A stretch of 11,570 bases of DNA from positions 1 to 11,570 of the forward strand of contig CAZJJM010000016.1 in the NCBI GenBank assembly GCA_964546355.1, in the 5' to 3' direction. Both the position numbers and the translations under genes were made by a program. This stretch comes from JADLDV01 sp964546355 (GTDB lineage: Bacteria > Patescibacteriota > Minisyncoccia > Phycocordibacterales > UBA9973). This document shows, piece by piece, positions 1 through 6,108 of the stretch (position 1 is the stretch's first letter; each line of letters starts with the position of its first letter). The notes below the pieces were generated by a model, which did not search any database, was not told where the DNA came from, and saw only the letters and a program-made list of their open reading frames with translations.

Positions 1-42
1 AACAAACATAAAGGTTTTTACCAAAATCTCAAAGAAAACAAT

Positions 43-246
43 ATGACTACCGCTTATTTCGAAAACAAAAATGCCGAGCTAATGGCAAAAGCAATCGAAA
101 ACACAAATGCATCTGTTGTCGTTCTCGGGAACAATACAGGAGGTGTAGGTAATGCAATCGTTGCAGCAGAGGCTGCAAAAAATACCTCAAACAAAACTGT
201 TAGAAAATCTAACGGTAAAAAACCAAAAAAATCTAATACTAAATAA
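43..246 (+). CDS. Small Lys-tailed hypothetical protein, possibly 5'-truncated by window edge
   Basis: I do not recognise this 67-residue protein. It has an Ala/Asn-rich body (residues about 1-47, probably helical at the start) and a strongly basic tail rich in Lys, Ser and Asn (from about residue 50), which could bind nucleic acid or be unstructured. It has no signal peptide or membrane segment. The ATG at 43 has no Shine-Dalgarno sequence. The frame stays open upstream to base 1 (14 more codons, no stop), so the true start may lie outside the window. The stop is followed after 3 bases by the next ATG, so the two genes are probably one transcript. It could be a real small protein or the C-terminal end of a longer one. 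That it is coding at all rests mainly on the tight spacing. Confidence 0.5.
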   Translation: MTTAYFENKNAELMAKAIENTNASVVVLGNNTGGVGNAIVAAEAAKNTSNKTVRKSNGKKPKKSNTK

Positions 247-249
247 TAA

Positions 250-972
250 ATGAAAAGTTTATTTTTCTTGGCAATGATGATACTAGGTATTATCATTGCC
301 GCAATCTGCTTACCAGCAACATATCCATTAATAGCATTAGTGCTCTATGGAACGCTTTGGCTGATGTTGAAGTTTGGTATAATTCAACAAATATTGGACG
401 GCTACAAAAAATATCTCGAGGAAGATGTGTACGACCTCAAGTTAAAGCCGATAGAAGAGGCTCTTCCTCAAATACAACTTGCTTTTATTCCACTCTGTGT
501 GTATGGTTTGTTGTTATTAACCGCAAAGAATACTCCATTACTTGCTCCATATTATTGGGCATTTGATGAAAGTAGTCGCTTTTGGATTTTCCATGTAGCA
601 ATTCTAGGTTGTATTGTTACAGGCTCCCAATTAAGCAATGATCATGCGTGGGTCAAAAACGTCATGTATGGTATCACCATTGTACTTTTTATTATTCCAA
701 CCTTCTTTGAAGGAAAAGTATGGAAAATACAACAAGGCGATGAGATTGTGTATGAAATTCCTGCATATGCTCATGAACGTGTTAAGTGGTATTGGAAATC
801 AAATAAACCATACCAAGTAAAAATCAATGACGAAAATGTCTGGTTTCAAAATGGAAAAGTTCCAAGTGATTATATTAACCCTCAACAAGTTAAAAAAATC
901 ACGATCAGAACTGAACCTGCTGATAAACCTTACATTGCGACTGTAGAAATATGGTCACGGATTGATTTGTAA
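250..972 (+). CDS. Five-helix membrane protein of unknown function
   Basis: This 240-residue integral membrane protein has predicted helices at about residues 4-21, 24-44, 75-92, 111-128 and 136-153. A polar, Trp/Tyr/Lys-rich C-terminal domain of about 85 residues (155-240) follows and looks beta-rich. A charged segment (about 48-72, rich in Glu, Asp and Lys) separates helices 2 and 3. I see no catalytic motif and do not recognise a family. Start choice: the ATG lies 3 bases after the stop of the preceding small gene and the hydrophobic N terminus begins at once. No Shine-Dalgarno sequence precedes it. The gene ends 18 bases before a hairpin terminator and converges with the pilin-like cluster on the other strand. 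There is nothing in the sequence to say what it transports or senses. Confidence 0.8.
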   Translation: MKSLFFLAMMILGIIIAAICLPATYPLIALVLYGTLWLMLKFGIIQQILDGYKKYLEEDVYDLKLKPIEEALPQIQLAFIPLCVYGLLLLTAKNTPLLAPYYWAFDESSRFWIFHVAILGCIVTGSQLSNDHAWVKNVMYGITIVLFIIPTFFEGKVWKIQQGDEIVYEIPAYAHERVKWYWKSNKPYQVKINDENVWFQNGKVPSDYINPQQVKKITIRTEPADKPYIATVEIWSRIDL

Positions 973-989
973 GATTGTTCTTTCAACGC

Positions 990-1027
990 AAAAGCGTTGC
1001 ATCATAGATGCAACGCTTTTTTTATTT
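990..1027 (+). terminator. Rho-independent terminator between convergent genes
   Basis: A perfect 13-bp stem (990-1002 with 1008-1020), 5-nt loop, then a T-rich tract through 1027. It ends the plus-strand membrane protein transcript. The A-run at the left base of the stem gives a short T-run on the minus strand, so it may also stop the last pilin-like gene (stop at 1035). A copy of CAACGC at 984-989 can also pair with GCGTTG at 994-999 across an AAAA loop, giving a competing smaller hairpin. Confidence 0.85.
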
Positions 1028-1034
1028 CTTTCTT

Positions 1035-1415
1035 TTATTGGTTTGGATCGATTTGCACATTGAACTCTTGAGAGAGATCTGGGACATTGACCACACCTGT
1101 TTGTGGATTGATCTGTGTCTCATCGATACCCACAGTCCGAAGGAGAATATTCATAATGACATATACTCCGAACATAATAGTCATCCCAATCAATCCGTAC
1201 ATGATGTGGGTCCCTCCTGTCTCACGATCTTTTGGATTACCTCCTCCTTTGATGTATTTGAATACACCGTAGAGGAAATAGAGCATCGCGAGAATAAATA
1301 CCAATGTCAAAATAGGATTGATCAAGAACTTGTTCAGACGCTTCATGAGATCAAGCACCGTGAAGTCTTCTGCAAATGCAATGAGAGGAAAGAAGAACAT
1401 GGAAGATACTAACAA
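1035..1415 (-). CDS. T4SS-pilin-like small membrane protein F (last of six)
   Basis: A 126-residue protein with a short signal-peptide-like N terminus (hydrophobic to about residue 15, AFA/E junction). It has two hydrophobic helices (about 34-53 and 71-93) separated by a Gly/Lys/Asp loop containing GGGNPKDRE, and a polar tail rich in Asn, Gln and Pro. This plan matches the TrbC/VirB2-like T4SS pilin family frequent in CPR genomes; assignment is by topology and loop pattern only. The start is uncertain. A TTG at 1415 overlaps the stop of the upstream gene by 7 bases and gives a fuller signal peptide, while the first ATG is at 1400. No Shine-Dalgarno sequence precedes either, so translation is probably coupled to the upstream gene. 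It has no cysteines, unlike its neighbours. Confidence 0.72.
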   Translation of the reverse strand: MLVSSMFFFPLIAFAEDFTVLDLMKRLNKFLINPILTLVFILAMLYFLYGVFKYIKGGGNPKDRETGGTHIMYGLIGMTIMFGVYVIMNILLRTVGIDETQINPQTGVVNVPDLSQEFNVQIDPNQ

Positions 1416-1774
1416 GTAGGATCGTTAGGATTGATGATACAGTTTGTACCTCCTTGGTCTACACCAACAGTTGTACCAATGAATCGGATGATACCCCAAA
1501 TAGACACAATAACGAATAGTGCAATTGCGCCACTAATCATACCGTTTCGGGCCTCAAGTTTTGTCTTATCTTCCTTAGCAAAGACATATTTCCCAATTTC
1601 CCAAATAAAGAAGATAATCGCAAGTGTTGTTGCAAATGGAATAAACCAGTTTGCAATGTCATTGACGAAGTTAAACAACTGTGTAACCTGACCAGTTTGT
1701 GGTGTACCTTGAGTTTGTGCCAAAGCAACTACTGGAAGCATTGAAAGCGCTGACAATGAAAGAAACTTTTTCAT
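1409..1774 (-). CDS. T4SS-pilin-like small membrane protein E
   Basis: A 121-residue protein with a clear signal peptide (Lys at 2-3, hydrophobic to about 18, ALA/Q cleavage site near 19-20). A Gln/Thr-rich segment follows, then helix 1 (about 43-63), a charged loop (AKEDKTKLEARNG, about 66-78), helix 2 (about 79-99) and a short tail with two cysteines (112 and 121, the last residue). It belongs to the same family as its neighbours: the second helix (FVIVSIWGIIRFIG) resembles FVIVSMWGLVGFL of protein D. The ATG at 1774 has no Shine-Dalgarno sequence. A separate promoter sits in the 90-bp gap upstream, so E and F probably form their own transcript. The mature protein is expected in the membrane or as a surface pilus subunit; that role is inferred from the family. 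Confidence 0.78.
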   Translation of the reverse strand: MKKFLSLSALSMLPVVALAQTQGTPQTGQVTQLFNFVNDIANWFIPFATTLAIIFFIWEIGKYVFAKEDKTKLEARNGMISGAIALFVIVSIWGIIRFIGTTVGVDQGGTNCIINPNDPTC

Positions 1775-1791
1775 ATTATTAAAAAATTATT

Positions 1792-1806
1792 ACTATAAAT
1801 TATAGT
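1792..1806 (-). promoter_or_regulatory. Palindrome overlapping a possible second -10 box of the E-F unit
   Basis: A 15-nt inverted repeat (7-bp arms, one central base) overlaps TATAAT on the minus strand (1804-1799), 24 bases before the start of pilin-like gene E. It could be a second -10 element with an operator, or a chance palindrome in AT-rich DNA. Confidence 0.25.
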
Positions 1807-1832
1807 GACTGATAATATTAACTAACCTACTT

Positions 1833-1859
1833 AGTATACCACAAAAACCTAGCTGTCTA
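1833..1859 (-). promoter_or_regulatory. Extended -10 promoter for pilin-like genes E and F
   Basis: On the minus strand, TAGACA (1859-1854) lies 15 bp before TATACT (1838-1833), which is preceded by TG plus one base (TGGTATACT), the extended -10 form. It falls in the 90-bp gap between genes D and E. A start near 1826 would give a leader of about 50 nt. Confidence 0.5.
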
Positions 1860-1864
1860 GTGGA

Positions 1865-2566
1865 TTATTGTGGAGATTGCTGTTGAGGGGTTCGAGGTAA
1901 AAACACCGCCCCTGTTCCACCAAAAAAGGTGTTACGCAAGAATCCAACAAGTCCCCACATAGAGACAATAACAAAGATAGAGACCACTCCGTAAACCATA
2001 AAATTACGGCCTTCTTCACGTTTTTTAGAATCAGCAGCATTCTTGATATATTGCACAATCCCCCACACAAAGACACTGATAGCGATCGCAAATAGCAGCG
2101 GAATAATCGATACAGTTATAATACATTTGAAAAATAGAAGTATATCCAGAACAGTAACAAATGAAGTCGGACATGTTCCAGAATTATCAGGAATTGAACT
2201 CGATATCGTATTTGACGTTTGACTGTTGAATTGGTTTGGATTAGCTACATTATTAGTAGTCCCTGTAGAAAAATCATTTTGATTTGCGAGGTCTGCACTA
2301 TTCAAGTTCGTTTGTCCGGAAACAACTGGATTTGTATTTGACTGAACCCCGACACCACCAACTCCGAACTGACCACCTGTTTGAAACACAGAACCTGAGC
2401 CAATAGGTGTGACTGTCTGCTGTATTTGCACATATGCATCAAGCCATGATCCTCCTTGGAATGATCCTTGTAGTTGCTGTGCGCGTGCAAATGACGTAGG
2501 TAACAAAAACACACAACACACTATTCCGAGAAAAAATGTTGTTGTTTTTGTGGAGAAATTTTTCAT
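1865..2566 (-). CDS. T4SS-pilin-like protein D with long low-complexity insert
   Basis: A 233-residue secreted two-helix protein. It has a signal peptide (about 1-29, ARA/Q cleavage), then about 100 residues rich in Gly, Asn, Gln, Ser and Thr (31-130), then the pilin-like core: Cys132, Cys148, helix 1 (about 150-172), a basic loop with KKREEGR (181-187), helix 2 (about 189-211) and a Pro/Gln tail. The core is very close to that of protein C: both have two cysteines 16 residues apart and share KKREEGR, FMxYG, SxWGLVGFL and NTF. C and D are therefore duplicates, and D carries an extra N-terminal domain, probably disordered and on the outer face. The ATG at 2566 follows the stop of C after 9 bases, with no Shine-Dalgarno sequence. 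The two cysteines could form a disulfide outside the membrane. Confidence 0.78.
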   Translation of the reverse strand: MKNFSTKTTTFFLGIVCCVFLLPTSFARAQQLQGSFQGGSWLDAYVQIQQTVTPIGSGSVFQTGGQFGVGGVGVQSNTNPVVSGQTNLNSADLANQNDFSTGTTNNVANPNQFNSQTSNTISSSIPDNSGTCPTSFVTVLDILLFFKCIITVSIIPLLFAIAISVFVWGIVQYIKNAADSKKREEGRNFMVYGVVSIFVIVSMWGLVGFLRNTFFGGTGAVFLPRTPQQQSPQ

Positions 2567-2575
2567 ACAATAAGA

Positions 2576-3019
2576 TTATTGTTCTTGAGGTAAACTTGGC
2601 ACAAAAGTGGTAGATACACCGAAGGTATTGCCCAAGAAACCAACAAGTCCCCAAATAGAAATCATGACAAACAAAGATACGATGCCGTAAATCATAAAAC
2701 TTCTTCCTTCTTCACGTTTCTTCGGTTCATTGGTATTCCTCAAGTATTGAATCACGCCCCAAATAAATACACCAACCGCAACAGCAAAGAGTAGTGGAAT
2801 AAGAAAGCCAGAAATGACACATTTTGCATACTCAATAATATCAACAATAGTAGTGAAATTATTGGAACAGGTAGTTGTGGCAACTGTTGGTGACACACCT
2901 CCGCTTGCAGAACCTCCACCCGCACCACCAGAAAATTGTGCGTAAACAAGTGTAGTTTGTAATAACCCACAAAGAAGTAATATACTCAAGAAGATTTTTT
3001 TAGTATGTGATATTTTCAT
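2576..3019 (-). CDS. T4SS-pilin-like small membrane protein C
   Basis: A 147-residue protein. The signal peptide covers about 1-27 (KK at 7-8, VYA/Q cleavage), followed by a Gly/Ser-rich linker (30-45). Cys51 and Cys67 come next, then helix 1 (about 70-92), a loop with NEPKKREEGR (97-106), helix 2 (about 108-129) and a short tail ending QEQ. The order signal peptide, Gly-rich linker, helix, charged loop, helix is shared by all members of this cluster and fits the T4SS pilin family. Its closest relative in the window is D, immediately downstream. The ATG lies 5 bases past the stop of gene B, and no Shine-Dalgarno sequence is visible. Role in a pilus or secretion channel is inferred; no VirB4-type ATPase or other channel gene is present in this window. 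Confidence 0.8.
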   Translation of the reverse strand: MKISHTKKIFLSILLLCGLLQTTLVYAQFSGGAGGGSASGGVSPTVATTTCSNNFTTIVDIIEYAKCVISGFLIPLLFAVAVGVFIWGVIQYLRNTNEPKKREEGRSFMIYGIVSLFVMISIWGLVGFLGNTFGVSTTFVPSLPQEQ

Positions 3020-3024
3020 ATATA

Positions 3025-3650
3025 TTATGATCCGTTAACGATCTGATTGACTGTCCCTGCAAGTGCCTTTGCGATAATCCATGCTGAGAGCAGAATCGTT
3101 CCTCCAATCAGTGTCCATTTCAATGTTTCTTTTGCTGTTCCGAGTTCTTTAGGATCACCTTGTGCTTTTACGAAAAGGAAGCCTGAATAAATAATCATCA
3201 ATGCTACGAATGGTACACCTATCGTGAGAATGATGTTAAGTAATTTTACAATAAGACCATTGAGTGTGGTGATATTCTTGAGTGGATTATTAATCTTGAT
3301 TGAAAAAGCAGTACCACTCGGCTGTGAATCTTGATTAGAACCTCCATTTGTACCAGCACCTCCTGTGCCGGTACCACCAGTACCAGAAACACCGCCTTCT
3401 CCACCNNNNNNNNNNNNNNNNNNNNNNNNNNNNNNNNNNNNNNNNNNNNNNNNNNNNNNNNNNNNNNNNNNNNNNNNNNNNNNNNNNNNNNNNNNNNNNN
3501 NNNNNTACCAGCACCTCCTGTGCCGGTACCACCAGTACCAGAAACACCGCCTTCTCCACCTTGCGCAAACACAACACTGGGTATAGAGATAGCGGTAACA
3601 CTACCAAAAAATAGGGTTATTCCTAAAATAATTGCGGATATCTTTTTCAT
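3025..3650 (-). CDS. T4SS-pilin-like protein B, interrupted by an assembly gap
   Basis: As given, the frame is broken by a 100-N run inside the gene. If the two identical 55-bp copies flanking the Ns are merged into one, the frame runs cleanly from ATG at 3650 to TAA at 3025 and gives 156 residues. These are a signal peptide (1-30, VFA/Q cleavage), a Gly/Thr linker (31-52), helix 1 (about 80-109), a loop containing AQGDPKELGTAKE, and helix 2 (about 127-148). That is the same plan as its neighbours, so the gene is probably intact in the organism. The ATG at 3650 is preferred; an in-frame ATG at 3668 overlaps the -10 box. Start at 3650 lies 8 bases from an extended -10 element, so the message may be nearly leaderless. 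It probably heads a B-C-D unit. Confidence 0.75.
3351..3405. repeat. 55-bp direct repeat, copy 1 (left flank of N gap)
   Basis: Identical over 55 bases to 3506-3560. It encodes part of the Gly/Thr-rich linker of pilin-like protein B. Exactly 55 bp touching an N run is what de Bruijn assembly with k=55 leaves when two contigs share an end k-mer, so it is probably one sequence reported twice. Confidence 0.9.
3406..3505. other. Scaffold gap (100 N)
   Basis: Exactly 100 undetermined bases, the usual placeholder for a gap of unknown size. The flanks are identical 55-bp sequences, so the real distance may be negative (an overlap) rather than 100 bases. Confidence 0.98.
3506..3560. repeat. 55-bp direct repeat, copy 2 (right flank of N gap)
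   Basis: Identical to 3351-3405. Because 55 is not a multiple of three, a true directly abutting tandem duplication would frameshift the pilin gene; merging the copies keeps the frame. Confidence 0.9.
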
Positions 3651-3658
3651 ATGTGATA

Positions 3659-3686
3659 AGTATATCATAGTATTTCTGTGTGTGAA
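3659..3686 (-). promoter_or_regulatory. Promoter for pilin-like genes B-C-D
   Basis: On the minus strand, TTCACA (3686-3681) lies 16 bp before TATACT (3664-3659), which has an upstream TG (TGATATACT). This is the best promoter match in the window. The -35 abuts the stop codon of gene A (3687-3689). The expected start is near 3652, about 2 nt before the ATG at 3650. Confidence 0.6.
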
Positions 3687-4094
3687 TTAATAAAATGTAG
3701 AAAAGATTGTACTGTCATATCCGAGTCCGACCAATACCAGTTTGATAATCAACCATGCAGCAAGTACAACAACCAACCCAATAAGAATATTTACAAAAAT
3801 ATCTTTTGCTTGTTTTCTCTTACCTGGATTATCACCACTCGTCATCAAAAGGTATCCTGCATACACTACCGCAATAACAAACAGTGGAAAGAATAAATAG
3901 TTGAGAGAAAAATTAATCACATTTTCTATCAATTGTAGTACGTGCTCAAAAGTACACATATCTTCACCAGGACCACCACAAGGAATCAGGTTTGTACCAG
4001 TTGCTGTTTCAGCACGAGCAAAAAATGGCATTGCCATACTTGTCAGCAAAAATGGGAGGCTTTTAATCTGAGAAAAAAATCTTTGCATATACAT
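3687..4094 (-). CDS. T4SS-pilin-like small membrane protein A, coupled to the solute-binding protein
   Basis: A 135-residue protein with a signal peptide (1-28, ARA/E cleavage), a short exported segment with CGGPGEDMC (Cys39 and Cys47, a likely disulfide), an amphipathic stretch (49-63), helix 1 (about 65-84), a loop TSGDNPGKRKQAKD, and helix 2 (about 100-124). The GDNPGKRKQAKD loop is typical of CPR proteins annotated as T4SS pilin or TrbC/VirB2-like. The start is set by a TAATG overlap: the A of ATG at 4094 is the last base of the upstream stop, so translation is probably coupled by re-initiation. A second ATG lies at 4088. It is the first of the six pilin-like genes and the last gene of the methyltransferase/solute-binding unit. 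Confidence 0.8.
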   Translation of the reverse strand: MYMQRFFSQIKSLPFLLTSMAMPFFARAETATGTNLIPCGGPGEDMCTFEHVLQLIENVINFSLNYLFFPLFVIAVVYAGYLLMTSGDNPGKRKQAKDIFVNILIGLVVVLAAWLIIKLVLVGLGYDSTIFSTFY

Positions 4095-5431
4095 TATTTC
4101 AATCCATTTCCTGTAGTTGGAATTATCTTAAAAGGTTTCAACAATTGGTCGAGTCTATCTTGCGCTTCGACAATCCCTGTAGAAAGTTGTGTTCGTCCAG
4201 AAAGTCTGTTTGCAATAATCTTTGCAAAAATTGCTTTTGTTTCTTCAGGATTTGGGTCTTGCCATCCACGAGCCATAAGTGCTGAATCATAAAAAACAGT
4301 TGCGTAAGGATTTGAAGGTTTCTGCAAGAGCAGGTCTCGACGAGCAGGAGGAAGTGCGAGTCCATTTGCAAGAGTATTGGTGAATTCTGGTCCAGCAATA
4401 ATAGTACTTACTACATATGCAGCGCGAAGATTTTTGGAAGACTTAAGTGATGCAATGCCGTACAACTTACCGTACGTAATCTGTGTTCCAGTAACTGCAA
4501 TCTGTGGCATACGAGCAACGTCATAATTGAGATTAGGATTTTTATTACGAAGTGTAAAAAGTTCACTTGCAAATCCAAGATAGAGTGCCATATCACCAGA
4601 AAGGAACATAGTTTCTGGTTTCGGAAGTGTCTTATTCCAAGAATAGAGCGGGTCTGTCTGAATCGCAAAGCTCATAAAGAAATCGAACGCAGGAAGTGAC
4701 TGTGTGCCATTCGGTGCGACATTGAGTGTAGATCTAAATTCATTCCCTGTTCTCACAACAAGTGGGTTACCGGTTTGCAACAAAAGAGTCGAGAGTAGTT
4801 CTTTTGCATGAGGAATATTATCAAAATCACCAAATGCAGTAATACTTCGAAGTACTTTACCTTTGTTATCACGAATCGTCAGTTTTGGAACGAGGTCAGC
4901 AACCTCTTTCCATGTACGAGGAGGATTCACTTGTCCGGCACTTTCGATGCTATCTCTGTTGTAGTACATCACCATCGGGTCAACAAAAAGTGGGAGTCCG
5001 AGCAGTCCTTCGTCAGTCGCAAAAAGATTTGCTTCTTGTATGAAGGTGTCAGTAAACTGTCTTTGTGGATAAGCATCGTACGGAATGACGAATAACTTAT
5101 CTTTGTAACGCATAAGTAGATCTTGAGACAAAAGGATAAGGTCAGGACCAGTACCTGATGCAAGTGCATTGATAAGTTCTGAATCAAGAGTTGCTGCAGA
5201 CTTTTCGATGTATGAAACTTTTAATCCTGGATTTTGTTTTGCGAGTTGTTCAAACAATCCACTGAAATAGCCTCTTTGAACAGTTCCCCACATAGTCAAA
5301 TTCCCTGTCACGCCGACAGGATTTGCTGATTTTTTACCGAAAGGCAATATACCAGAAAAAATAAGAACTGCGATGACAAGTGCAGCAGTGAGTACTCCGA
5401 TAAAAATAGTTTGGAAGCGACTGTTTTTCAT
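4094..5431 (-). CDS. Membrane-anchored extracellular solute-binding protein (family 1)
   Basis: A 445-residue protein resembling family 1 extracellular solute-binding proteins of ABC sugar importers. The N terminus has one uncleaved-looking helix (about 8-29) and no lipobox cysteine, so it is probably a membrane-tethered, outward-facing receptor. Family-like features are the beta strand NLTMWGT (44-50), ALASGTGPDLILLSQD (89-104), GLPLFVDPMVMYYNRD and FLSGDMALYLGF. Length is normal for the family. ATG at 5431 lies 10 bases after the methyltransferase stop, without a Shine-Dalgarno sequence. No permease or ATPase gene accompanies it here; instead its stop overlaps the start of pilin-like gene A. 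The ligand cannot be told from sequence; sugars or other polymers are possible. It may use a distant transporter or work with the pilin-like proteins. Confidence 0.85.
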   Translation of the reverse strand: MKNSRFQTIFIGVLTAALVIAVLIFSGILPFGKKSANPVGVTGNLTMWGTVQRGYFSGLFEQLAKQNPGLKVSYIEKSAATLDSELINALASGTGPDLILLSQDLLMRYKDKLFVIPYDAYPQRQFTDTFIQEANLFATDEGLLGLPLFVDPMVMYYNRDSIESAGQVNPPRTWKEVADLVPKLTIRDNKGKVLRSITAFGDFDNIPHAKELLSTLLLQTGNPLVVRTGNEFRSTLNVAPNGTQSLPAFDFFMSFAIQTDPLYSWNKTLPKPETMFLSGDMALYLGFASELFTLRNKNPNLNYDVARMPQIAVTGTQITYGKLYGIASLKSSKNLRAAYVVSTIIAGPEFTNTLANGLALPPARRDLLLQKPSNPYATVFYDSALMARGWQDPNPEETKAIFAKIIANRLSGRTQLSTGIVEAQDRLDQLLKPFKIIPTTGNGLK

Positions 5432-5441
5432 AATGACATGT

Positions 5442-5969
5442 CTATGGTTTCTTCAAAAGTATACCATAGTGATGCGGACCTGCACTAACATCACGTACTA
5501 AAGTGAAACCATATTTGTTGAAAAGTTGCTCAGCATGAATTTTGGAAATAAGCATCTGCGGAGAAGGACCCATACCGCCATATGAATCTTTCCAATCGAT
5601 AATAAGCACTGTACCTCCTGGTTTCAAAATACGAAATACTTCTTGAATAATCGCGTCTTTATCTTTGACAATAAAAAGTACATTGGCGAGAATCACCACG
5701 TCAATAATGTGTGACGCGAGTTTGGTACCGCCGACACGCTCAATATCTCCCCACACTGCTTCAATATTTGAAAGATGTGCACGACGCGCATCTTCTTTTA
5801 TTCTTGCAAGTAAATCTTTTTGAACATCAACAGCATACACTTTGCCTGTATATCCCACACGTTTTGCTGCAGGGATACTATACGCACCAGTGCCTGCACC
5901 GAGATCTGCAACACACATTCCTTCACGAATATCTGCGTATGCAATATTTTCTTCTGGGTTACTAAACAT
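5442..5969 (-). CDS. Class I SAM-dependent methyltransferase
   Basis: A 175-residue Rossmann-fold methyltransferase. Motif I is DLGAGTGAYS (22-31, SAM binding). Asp48 in YAVDVQ is the acidic residue expected to hold the SAM ribose. GD at 74-75 is the adenine-side motif, IIDVVILANVL (88-98) is motif II, and LKPGGTVLIIDW (115-126) is motif III. It resembles the Methyltransf_11/31 (UbiE-like) group; the substrate is unknown. ATG at 5969 is preferred over an in-frame TTG at 5987, because a -10 box (5981-5976) occupies that interval and the methyltransferase motifs need no extra N terminus. The promoter position predicts a leaderless message. It is first in a unit with the solute-binding protein and pilin-like gene A, though a functional link to them is not shown by the sequence. 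Confidence 0.85.
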   Translation of the reverse strand: MFSNPEENIAYADIREGMCVADLGAGTGAYSIPAAKRVGYTGKVYAVDVQKDLLARIKEDARRAHLSNIEAVWGDIERVGGTKLASHIIDVVILANVLFIVKDKDAIIQEVFRILKPGGTVLIIDWKDSYGGMGPSPQMLISKIHAEQLFNKYGFTLVRDVSAGPHHYGILLKKP

Positions 5970-5975
5970 GTATAT

Positions 5976-5981
5976 AGTATA
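5976..5981 (-). promoter_or_regulatory. -10 box giving a probable leaderless start for the methyltransferase
   Basis: TATACT on the minus strand lies 6 bases before the ATG at 5969, so the expected start (7 bases after the box) is the A of the ATG. No good -35 or TG extension is seen. The surrounding CTATACTATATACATG nearly matches that before the MBL gene at 9587. Confidence 0.5.
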
Positions 5982-6040
5982 GTACAAGAAAGGTATTAGA
6001 CGCTAGGATTTTGATAAAGAATATATATTCAACAAACCAA

Positions 6041-6083
6041 CTTATAACAAAAAAACTGGCAATGCCAGTTTTTTTGTTATAAG
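6041..6083 (-). terminator. Terminator after gyrA, perfect 21-bp inverted repeat
   Basis: Two perfect 21-nt arms around one central base. The inner GC block ACTGGCA/TGCCAGT is flanked by A7 and T7 tracts, so it can terminate on either strand. It lies 26 bases past the gyrA stop and separates the gyrA operon from the methyltransferase promoter. Confidence 0.9.
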
Positions 6084-6108
6084 TAACCCTTAGTTTTATC
6101 TTTCCTAT

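Noticed and set aside
1008..1412. 134-codon plus-strand open frame opposite pilin-like gene F
   Set aside because: It overlaps the terminator and a secreted two-helix protein on the other strand; its His/Cys/Glu-rich composition is typical of an antisense shadow.
3246..3420. Reading through the right side of the N gap in the frame set by exactly 100 Ns
   Set aside because: The N count is a placeholder; the resulting Val/Leu/Ser-rich peptide has no pilin features, whereas the merged frame gives two proper helices.
3351..3560. Tandem repeat, VNTR or CRISPR-like direct repeat in the pilin gene
   Set aside because: Only two copies, exactly 55 nt, each touching the N run, and a directly abutting real copy would break the frame; an assembly overlap explains it better.
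1035..4094. Type IV pilins of the competence or twitching type
   Set aside because: No prepilin peptidase site or hydrophobic helix starting with the GFxxxE pattern; the two-helix plan after a cleavable signal fits the VirB2-like group.
5970..5987. Upstream TTG start for the methyltransferase
   Set aside because: The extra six codons cover the TATACT -10 box, and the ATG at 5969 leaves all methyltransferase motifs intact.
6041..6083. Perfect 21-bp inverted repeat as a MITE or transposon end
   Set aside because: There is no room for an internal element and no target duplication; A7/T7 tracts around a GC stem just after gyrA fit a terminator.
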